From JAIBAC01 sp046331095 (GTDB lineage Bacteria; Actinomycetota; Acidimicrobiia; UBA2766), in NCBI GenBank assembly GCA_046331095.1, contig JAXLRM010000003.1, forward strand, positions 992,001-1,056,000: 64,000 bases of DNA, given 5' to 3'. Positions 43,742 through 49,764 of the stretch are shown in pieces (positions within the stretch are counted from its first letter, which is position 1; every line of letters starts with the position of its first letter). Both the position numbers and the translations under genes were made by a program. The notes under the pieces are model-generated. The model searched no databases and was not told the origin of the DNA. It saw nothing but the letters and a program-made list of their open reading frames with translations.

Positions 43742-46420
43742 GTGGCGGCCACCAACACACCACCGAACTGGTACCCGGACCCGTGGGGGTCGGGGCAGCT
43801 GCGTTGGTGGGACGGGGCCCAGTGGACCCCCCACCTCCAGCCCCCGCCCAGCGCGGCGCCCCAACCCCAACAGCCCCAATCTCAGCAGCCGCAACCGGAA
43901 CCCGAACCGGTGCGGGAACAGAAGCCCGGTCTTCTCGACAAGGCCGGCGGCGCCGCGGCCGGGGCCATGCGCAACTGGTGGGACGGCCAGCGCCTCGCCC
44001 GCAGACTCGGGGGCGGCACGTGGGTCCCCGCTGGCGGCGAGGTCGTCGTGCACGGCTACCGCATCACAGGCGGGCTCCTCTACGCCGGCCCGGGGTTGCA
44101 GGCGCTCTCGGTCGACCTGCCCGAGCCCGCCCTCGTCGACCCCCGCCTCGACGTCGACCGCCGCAACGCCGACACCCGCCCGATCCGGGTCCCGAGCGTG
44201 CTCACCTACGCCGGCCTGCCGCCCGCGACCCGTGCCGCCTACCTGAAGTGGCTCGCCGACGGGCGCGCCGACCCCGACGCGCCCGTCCAGTTCGCCTTCC
44301 TCTACTTCTACGGTCTCGAGCGCCGCCTGTGGGAGACCATCGGGGGACGCCACGACATCGACGACGATTCCGGCACGGCAGCCGAGGTCGCGGCGATCCA
44401 CGACGAGGTGCGCCGCCTCATGCTGCGGTACCGGCGCAACGCCTCCTTCCTCGCCCACGGGTTCGGCTTCATCGACACCCTCCAGTGCCTCGACGCCCTC
44501 GCGACGGACCGGACCTTCACCGACACCGACCCCGACGTCCTGATCCCCGACGACCTCGCCGACCTGAACCGCCGCGGCCTCCCCCTCGTCGTGTACATCG
44601 CCGCGGCGCAGTTCGCCGCGGCCGGGGCGCCGCTGCCGGCCCCGTGGGCGTACGCGTGGTGGCTGCGCCACCCCGACACCAAGCTCCCGAGCCAGCTCCG
44701 CCGGGCGCCGCAGGAGTTCCGCCTGGTGTTCCTGCGTCGTTATGCGGCGACCTACGGCAACGGCATGGTCGTGGCGCCCAAGGCGCCGCCGTTCCGGTTC
44801 CGCTACGAGCCGGCGAGCCCGACCTTCGCCGGCTCCATCGACCTCGAGTTCCACGGGGCACCCGACGTCGCGACCACGATCGCCCCCTACCGCAAGCTCG
44901 CCAAGGTCGCGGCCGAGGCGGCCGCCGAGTTGGACGCGTACGCCCGCCTCGTGGCGCGCCGGCCCGAGCAGGCCGGCAGCCTCGCCGCCGCGGCTGCCAT
45001 GCCCGAGGGCCTCTTCGACGACCTGTACACGGGGGCCGACGGTGCCGAGCTCCAGGACCTCGACGCCTGGCTCGGCGAGCTCTGCCCCGCCGACGACACG
45101 CTCGCCACGATCGGCACGGCCGAGCTCGTCGCACGCTGGCCCGTCGCCACGGCCGGGTCCCTCTCCAAGAACGAGAACGTGGCGCTCCTCATGTTGCTGG
45201 GCCGCCTCGGCTGGGGCGTCGAGCCCGACGTCCGCTTCGGCGGCGCCAACCTGTCGAAGGTGAACCGGGCGGTGCTCTTCCGCCAACCACGCGACGCGCC
45301 CGGCACGGCGACGACCGCGTGGACGGCGGCAGCGGTCCTCCTCCACCTCGCGGTCACGGTCGCGGCGGCGGACGCGTCGGTGGACGACACCGAGAAGGAG
45401 GCGATGGCGCGCCACGTCGGCACGGCGCTCGGGCTCGACGACGCCGAACGACGCCGCCTGCACGCCCGCCTCGCCGTGCTCCTCCTGGCACCGCCGACCT
45501 TGGCGTCGGCGAAGCGCCACCTCGACGCGTTCGGGTACGAGCAGCGCAAGCAGGTCGGGGCCGCCCTGGTCGGCATCGCGGCGGCCGACGGCGAGGTGAC
45601 CAAGAAGGAGGTCCGCCAACTGGAGCGGATCTTCGCCCTGCTCGACATCCCGCCCGGCCCGATCGAGGCTGCAGCCTCGGGTGAGCTCCCCTACGCGGCA
45701 CCGGCCGACGCCGCCGTGGTCGAGACGTTGGCGGTATTCACGTCCTCCGACGACGACGGCACGGCTGCGCCCGAGCAAGAGCCTGTCCCGGCAGCACCGA
45801 CACCGCCGACCCCGCCGTCGCTACCGGTCGCACCTGCGCCGGAGCCACCAGGCGTGCTCACCCCCAAGGACATCTACCGGCAGGTCGAGCAGAGCGTGGT
45901 CGGCATCGCGATGGGCGACGCAGCCGACGACGTCCTCGGCACGGGCTTCTTCGTGCGCGACGACAGCGTGGTGGTCACCAACGCACACGTGGTCGAAGGG
46001 CTCGACCACGTGCGGGTCCGCCTCCGCGACGGCGACTCCGCGGAAGCGCAGGTGATCGCCGTCCTGACCGAGGCCGATCTGGCGTTCCTGCGTGTGCCAC
46101 CGTCGGGACTCGCGCCGCTCCCCCTCGCCGACCTCGCCGGCATCGCCGTGGGCGACACCGTCTACGCGCTCGGGAACCCGCTCGGCCTGCTGCACACATT
46201 CACCAAGGGGATGGTGAGCGCCATCGGTCTCGACCTCAAGAACAAGCGGGTCCTGCAGACCGACACGCCCATCAACCCGGGCAACAGCGGCGGCCCCCTC
46301 ATCGACGAACGTGGCGCCGTCGCCGGCGTCGTGGTCGCCAAGATGCGCCTCGCCGACGGTCTCGGCTTCGCCATCCCCGTCGACGTCCTCGCGTACTACC
46401 TGGACCACACGCCGATCTAG
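43742..46420 (+). CDS. DUF2510-TerB_N-TerB-trypsin-like protease fusion
   Basis: 892 aa. Domains in order: DUF2510 at about residues 7-30 (NWYPDPWGSGQLRWWDGAQWT); a Pro/Gln linker; a TerB_N region at about 90-300 (VLTYAGLPPATRAAYLKWLA, FAFLYFYGLERRLW); a TerB domain at about 535-640 (AAADASVDDTEKEAMARHVG, IAAADGEVTKKEVRQLERIF); a Pro-rich linker; and a trypsin-like S1C protease at about 705-892 with His749 (NAHVVEG), Asp779 (EADLAFLRV) and Ser849 (NPGNSGGPL). There is no signal peptide or membrane span, so it acts in the cytoplasm. TerB-type domains are linked to stress and phage-defence systems. GTG 43742 has GGGGAGA just upstream. Flanked on both sides by toxin-antitoxin loci. Function unknown; protease activity is predicted from the complete triad. 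Confidence 0.85.
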   Translation: MAATNTPPNWYPDPWGSGQLRWWDGAQWTPHLQPPPSAAPQPQQPQSQQPQPEPEPVREQKPGLLDKAGGAAAGAMRNWWDGQRLARRLGGGTWVPAGGEVVVHGYRITGGLLYAGPGLQALSVDLPEPALVDPRLDVDRRNADTRPIRVPSVLTYAGLPPATRAAYLKWLADGRADPDAPVQFAFLYFYGLERRLWETIGGRHDIDDDSGTAAEVAAIHDEVRRLMLRYRRNASFLAHGFGFIDTLQCLDALATDRTFTDTDPDVLIPDDLADLNRRGLPLVVYIAAAQFAAAGAPLPAPWAYAWWLRHPDTKLPSQLRRAPQEFRLVFLRRYAATYGNGMVVAPKAPPFRFRYEPASPTFAGSIDLEFHGAPDVATTIAPYRKLAKVAAEAAAELDAYARLVARRPEQAGSLAAAAAMPEGLFDDLYTGADGAELQDLDAWLGELCPADDTLATIGTAELVARWPVATAGSLSKNENVALLMLLGRLGWGVEPDVRFGGANLSKVNRAVLFRQPRDAPGTATTAWTAAAVLLHLAVTVAAADASVDDTEKEAMARHVGTALGLDDAERRRLHARLAVLLLAPPTLASAKRHLDAFGYEQRKQVGAALVGIAAADGEVTKKEVRQLERIFALLDIPPGPIEAAASGELPYAAPADAAVVETLAVFTSSDDDGTAAPEQEPVPAAPTPPTPPSLPVAPAPEPPGVLTPKDIYRQVEQSVVGIAMGDAADDVLGTGFFVRDDSVVVTNAHVVEGLDHVRVRLRDGDSAEAQVIAVLTEADLAFLRVPPSGLAPLPLADLAGIAVGDTVYALGNPLGLLHTFTKGMVSAIGLDLKNKRVLQTDTPINPGNSGGPLIDERGAVAGVVVAKMRLADGLGFAIPVDVLAYYLDHTPI

Positions 46421-46821
46421 CCCCGCCCGCCCGATGCCACGATGGCCCGCAGGCGTGTTGCGATCTCGGCGACGTCGAGTTCGGTGGACGCCACTTCGAC
46501 CACGAGGTGGTACACGTCGTCGTCGGTCGCGGTCGTGGCCTCGACACCGTTGATCTCCAGGAACACAGCCGTTGCGAGCCACCCGAGTCGCTTGTTTCCG
46601 TCCACGAGTGCGTGGTTCTTGACGATGGAGTGCAACAACGCTGCGGCCTTGGTCCACAGGTCGGGGTAGGCGTCAGCGCCCATCACCGTGGTCCGGGGCC
46701 GGGCAGCGGCAGAACTGAGGAGCCCGACGTCCCGCACCGGCGGTGGGTCGCCGAGCAGCATCGCCGCCAGGTCGATCAGGTCGTCCGTGTCGAGGAACTC
46801 GACCGGCGTCTCAGCGGCCAA
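46417..46821 (-). CDS. doc: Doc-type Fic toxin
   Basis: 134 aa. The Fic motif is HALVDGNKRLGW (consensus HxFx[D/E]GNKR), so this is a Doc/death-on-curing toxin, which phosphorylates EF-Tu in the studied case. The Phe of the motif is Leu here. FLDTDDLIDLAAML at the start is typical. It overlaps its antitoxin gene by 11 bp and ends within the stop codon region of the TerB-protease gene (4-bp overlap, convergent). Confidence 0.9.
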   Translation of the reverse strand: MAAETPVEFLDTDDLIDLAAMLLGDPPPVRDVGLLSSAAARPRTTVMGADAYPDLWTKAAALLHSIVKNHALVDGNKRLGWLATAVFLEINGVEATTATDDDVYHLVVEVASTELDVAEIATRLRAIVASGGRG

Positions 46822-47014
46822 GGCGCTCGAGCGCGTCGGCGTGCGCGTCCATCACCTTGTGCCCCGCTCCCGACACCCGCTCCCGGTGCGCCGCCCGTAC
46901 GACGTACTCACGCACCGCCCGACGCGCTGCCTCCTGCATCGAGATGCCCTCGGTGGCAGCTCGTGCCCGCAGCGCCTCGTGGTCGTCCTCGTCGAGCCGC
47001 AACGTCATCGCCAT
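46811..47014 (-). CDS. Ribbon-helix-helix antitoxin of Doc
   Basis: 67 aa. TLRLDEDDHEALRARAATEGISMQEAARRAVREYV is a CopG-like ribbon-helix-helix, replacing the usual Phd antitoxin; the Arg/Ala-rich tail would bind the toxin. A 19-bp palindrome (47023-47041) sits just upstream, and minus-strand TACCAT (47027-47022) ends about 7 nt before ATG 47014, so it may be leaderless. ATG 47008 is an alternative start. Confidence 0.88.
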   Translation of the reverse strand: MAMTLRLDEDDHEALRARAATEGISMQEAARRAVREYVVRAAHRERVSGAGHKVMDAHADALERLGR

Positions 47015-47022
47015 GACGGCGA

Positions 47023-47041
47023 TGGTATCACCTTGATACCA
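47023..47041. promoter_or_regulatory. Palindromic operator candidate of RHH-doc
   Basis: TGGTATCA-CCT-TGATACCA, perfect 8-bp arms, extended by an outer GGCG/CGCC pair. It covers the predicted -10 of the antitoxin gene, where repressor binding would block transcription. Confidence 0.65.
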
Positions 47042-47053
47042 CCGCCATCGATT

Positions 47054-47094
47054 GTCTAGTGCGCATTGACTTGCTTGTCTAAGCTTGATAGACT
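47054..47094 (+). promoter_or_regulatory. hicAB promoter with GTCTA/TAGAC operator
   Basis: TTGACT (47066-47071) and TAGACT (47089-47094) are 17 bp apart; the start site should fall at about 47101-47102, on the hicA GTG. GTCTA occurs at 47054 and 47077, 23 bp apart, and TAGAC at 47089 forms an inverted repeat with the second. HicB probably binds there. Confidence 0.65.
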
Positions 47095-47101
47095 ACTGTT
47101 C

Positions 47102-47305
47102 GTGAGTGGCAAGGAACTCGTCCGAATCCTGACCGCCAAGTTCAGAGGTGAGATCGTCAGGATCCGTGGGTCACACCACATCGTGCGAGTGGGAGACTGC
47201 ATTGCTTCTGTACCAGTTCACAAGAACCGAGATCTACCGACCGGAACGCTGAAGAATATCCATCGAGCATTCGAACCATGTTGCGGGAAGGGATGGTGGA
47301 AATGA
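47102..47305 (+). CDS. hicA: HicA-type mRNA interferase toxin
   Basis: 67 aa with the dsRBD-like HicA fold: SGKELVRILTAKFRGEIVRIRGSHHIVRV, where His of GSHH is the catalytic residue, then IASVPVHKNRDLPTGTLKNI. HicA cuts mRNA. GTG 47102 is predicted as the first base of the transcript. The gene is visibly less GC-rich than its neighbours (for example GAATCCTGACCGCCAAGTTC, AAGAATATCCATCGAGC), a sign of transfer. hicB overlaps by 4 bp (ATGA). Confidence 0.92.
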   Translation: MSGKELVRILTAKFRGEIVRIRGSHHIVRVGDCIASVPVHKNRDLPTGTLKNIHRAFEPCCGKGWWK

Positions 47306-47706
47306 GCCGGCGAACCATCCAAGTGGTCTACGACCCCGAACCTGACGGGTCGGCCTGGAACGTGACCGTCCCCGAACTCGGCAACGTGTTCACCTGGGGC
47401 CGCACCGTACGGCAAGCCCGAGGCCGCGCTCGGGAAGCCATCGCTGCGATGCTCGACGTTAACGAGGACAGCTTCGACACGGTCGACGAAGTCCATGCTC
47501 CAGCCCCTGCAGCGAAGGCCGTTGCTCGGGTGAACGAGGCGAAAGCGCTGGTGATCGATGCCAAGTCGGACGCGCAACGGTCTGCCGTTGTGGCAGCTCG
47601 AGCACTGGCTGATGCGGGACTGACGCTTCGGGATTCGGCCGAGGTACTGGGGTTGTCCTATCAGCGGGTGGGTCAGCTCCTCCACGACGACCGGGCAGGC
47701 ACCTGA
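47302..47706 (+). CDS. hicB: HicB-type antitoxin with HTH
   Basis: 134 aa. The N-terminus (IQVVYDPEPDGSAWNVTVPELGNVFTWGRTVRQARGRAREAIAAML) is the RNase-H-like HicB domain; the C-terminus (LRDSAEVLGLSYQRVGQLLHDD) is a DNA-binding helix-turn-helix. ATG 47302 overlaps the hicA stop. It neutralises HicA and represses the operon, probably at the GTCTA/TAGAC site. In-frame ATGs at 47278 and 47293 would lie inside hicA. Confidence 0.93.
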   Translation: MSRRTIQVVYDPEPDGSAWNVTVPELGNVFTWGRTVRQARGRAREAIAAMLDVNEDSFDTVDEVHAPAPAAKAVARVNEAKALVIDAKSDAQRSAVVAARALADAGLTLRDSAEVLGLSYQRVGQLLHDDRAGT

Positions 47707-47742
47707 GCAAAGGACATCCCTCCAAGAGTCACCCAACGTCGA

Positions 47743-47865
47743 GACCGAGCCGCCTGCACAGATCTGGGAGCGGCCTCCCTCGAGCTCGCCGAGACCCTCG
47801 ACCTGCCCCTCCTGACCCGGCGCCGGGATGCGGTCAGCGCTCAGGTCCCCGTCCTCTACTGCTGA
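47743..47865 (+). pseudogene. Remnant of a PIN-domain (VapC-like) toxin C-terminus
   Basis: Read in one frame to TGA 47863-47865, the segment gives DLGAASLELAETLDLPLLTRRRDA, close to the VapC ending (DALYVALAEAMDATLLTLDRRL in the intact gene nearby). No start codon or upstream PIN half remains. It appears to be a decayed fourth toxin gene between hicB and the low-complexity gene. Confidence 0.5.
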
Positions 47866-47866
47866 T

Positions 47867-48328
47867 CTAGAGGCCCGGGTCGCCGTTGCTGCTGATCATC
47901 GACATCGAGCTCGAGGCGTTGGCCGGCTCGATGAAGCTGGTGTCGTAGCTCGAGTAACCGATCGAGGACTGGTAGGGCGTGTAGTAGCTGTCGACCTGCG
48001 GGCCGTATGCGGGGTCCCACTCGGAGGGGTCGTCGGCCACGGAGCGGTCGATGCCGTCGCTCGCCCAGGTGGCCTGGGTCTGCTGCTGGTCGTACAGCCC
48101 GCCGAGGGCCTCGTTCTGGTCGTAGGCGAAGTTCTGGGACCACTGGTCGTACATGGAGTTGACGTCGGTGCCGGTGAAGTCGAACCCGGCGCCCATGCCG
48201 GAGCCGACCGTGTCGCTCCAGGTCGACTCGTAGGGGTCGAAGCCGTAGTCGGCGCCGCAGGTGTCGCTCTCGAAGCCGTCGCCGAAGCCGTCGCCGAAGC
48301 CACTTTCGTAGGTCATCCAGTCGTTCAT
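47867..48328 (-). CDS. Acidic, lysine-free low-complexity protein
   Basis: 153 aa rich in Gly, Asp, Ser, Tyr, Thr and Gln with no Lys and a single Arg. Examples: GFGDGFGDGFESD, YDQQQTQATW, PYQSSIGYSSYDTSF. Aromatic residues are spaced through polar, acidic sequence as in prion-like or condensate-forming proteins. No fold, signal or metal motif is recognised; a single Cys occurs near residue 24. AAGGA is 9 nt before ATG 48328. It borders the toxin-antitoxin stretch and lies antisense to nothing else. Function unknown. Confidence 0.65.
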   Translation of the reverse strand: MNDWMTYESGFGDGFGDGFESDTCGADYGFDPYESTWSDTVGSGMGAGFDFTGTDVNSMYDQWSQNFAYDQNEALGGLYDQQQTQATWASDGIDRSVADDPSEWDPAYGPQVDSYYTPYQSSIGYSSYDTSFIEPANASSSMSMISSNGDPGL

Positions 48329-48535
48329 CGTCGGGTCCTTCTCCGGGTGTGCTTACGTTCTTGCCCCGACAGATGCCGCCGAGGTCCCCGAAGTTCCGCG
48401 ATGTCGAAGAATCTCTCCCACAGGCCCGTGGCCGCCACCGCCACTCCGCCGCCGCCGGGCGCCCGACGCAGTCCCGCCCCATCACCACTGCTGGCGTCGC
48501 CCGTACAATCGGGGAGTTGCAACGAATCGAGTCTT

Positions 48536-49591
48536 GTGTCGAAGTTGTTCGAGCTCAATCCCCAAGGGCTCAGAGCGGCACGTGGACTCGTGGCGCTTGT
48601 CGCGGTGCTCGTGCCCGTCGTGGTCCTCGGTGCCATCGACGAGCAGGTCTACGCCACCAGCGTCATCTTCGCGATCCTGTGGGTCGGGATGAGCGACCCG
48701 GGTGGCGCCTTCAAGGACCGGGTCATCGAGATGAGCGCCGTTGCCGGGATAGGCGCCGTACTCACACTGTGGGGTATCGGGATCGGCGGTGAGGCATGGG
48801 GACTCGTGGTGGCGTCGATCTTCGCCGTCACCGCTGCCGCAGGGCTGACCATGAAGTTCGGGATGCAGCGGTTCACCGCAGCCGTGCTCCTCAACATCTG
48901 GTTCGTGGTCGCGCTGTCCCTGCCCGGGAGCTATGCCGCGACGGGAGTGCAACTTCAGGCCTGGGCGCAGACGCTCGCCTGGCTGGCTGGATCCGCGCTC
49001 TGGATAGCGGTGGCCTTCGTTGCATGGCTGTTACGCGGGCGGACGCTGCGTCCGCAACCGATCGGCGAGTTCCCCGCCGACACGTCGACGACCAAGCTCA
49101 CACGACAGGCGATCACCTACGCGGTGATCCGGGCCGTCGCGGTCTCGGCGGCCGCCGTGATCACGTTCGGCTTCGAGGTCCCGAATGCAGACTGGATGCC
49201 AATAGCCACCATTGCCGCAATGAAAGGAAGCCTGCAGCAAACCACCTTCGTGGCCGTCCAACGCGCTACGGGCACGATCATCGGCGCGGCTGTCGCCGCC
49301 ATCGTCGTTCTAGGCGTGACGAGCAGTTTCGCACTCACGCTCGTAGTGGTCGCTCTCGCCGGGATCGGGGCGGCTATTCGCTATGTCAACTACACCTGGT
49401 ACTGCGCAGCGATCGCGAGTCTGCTGCTCATCAGCATGGACGCCGCCAACCCGACGGACTTCTCCAACGAGCTACGACGAATCCTCTTCACGCTCGGCGG
49501 AGTCGCGATCGCCGTCGTCGTGATGCTCGCCGTCAACCGCTTCCAGCAACGCTCAGCCGACTCGTCAACCGCTTCTCGCAGTTCTGCCTGA
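48536..49591 (+). CDS. FUSC-family membrane protein
   Basis: 351 aa with about nine to ten predicted spans in two similar halves (ARGLVALVAVLVPVVVLGAIDEQVYATSVIFAILWVGMSD; AVIRAVAVSAAAVITFGFEVPNADWMPIATIAAM) and the FUSC-type signature around MKGSLQQTTFVAVQRATGTIIGAAVAA. Relatives are fusaric acid or aromatic-acid efflux proteins; substrate unknown. GTG 48536 is a tentative start: the frame is open upstream but a convincing Shine-Dalgarno is missing. Codon use is slightly less GC-rich than neighbours. Confidence 0.78.
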   Translation: MSKLFELNPQGLRAARGLVALVAVLVPVVVLGAIDEQVYATSVIFAILWVGMSDPGGAFKDRVIEMSAVAGIGAVLTLWGIGIGGEAWGLVVASIFAVTAAAGLTMKFGMQRFTAAVLLNIWFVVALSLPGSYAATGVQLQAWAQTLAWLAGSALWIAVAFVAWLLRGRTLRPQPIGEFPADTSTTKLTRQAITYAVIRAVAVSAAAVITFGFEVPNADWMPIATIAAMKGSLQQTTFVAVQRATGTIIGAAVAAIVVLGVTSSFALTLVVVALAGIGAAIRYVNYTWYCAAIASLLLISMDAANPTDFSNELRRILFTLGGVAIAVVVMLAVNRFQQRSADSSTASRSSA

Positions 49592-49650
49592 CGGGTCCAG
49601 GAGCTCCGGGGACTGTCGTATCGGGAGCGGCCCCCGCGACCCCGGCCCGG

Positions 49651-49753
49651 TTGGAGAACAGACCGGCCAAAGTCCGGGGGTTGGAGAACTGCAGCGCCCG
49701 TACGCGTCACGTCAGTTCTCCAAGCCCTCGTGTTTGGCCGGATCGTTCTCCAA
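49651..49753. repeat. 103-bp palindromic element (family C, copy 3)
   Basis: The most regular copy: TTGGAGAAC at 49651 and 49681; GTTCTCCAA at 49715 and 49745; CCGGCCAAA at 49663 mirrored by TTTGGCCGG at 49733. All three pairs are exactly symmetric about one centre, leaving a 25-bp middle. It lies between the convergent FUSC and FtsX genes. Confidence 0.93.
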
Positions 49754-49764
49754 GCGGAGGGGGC

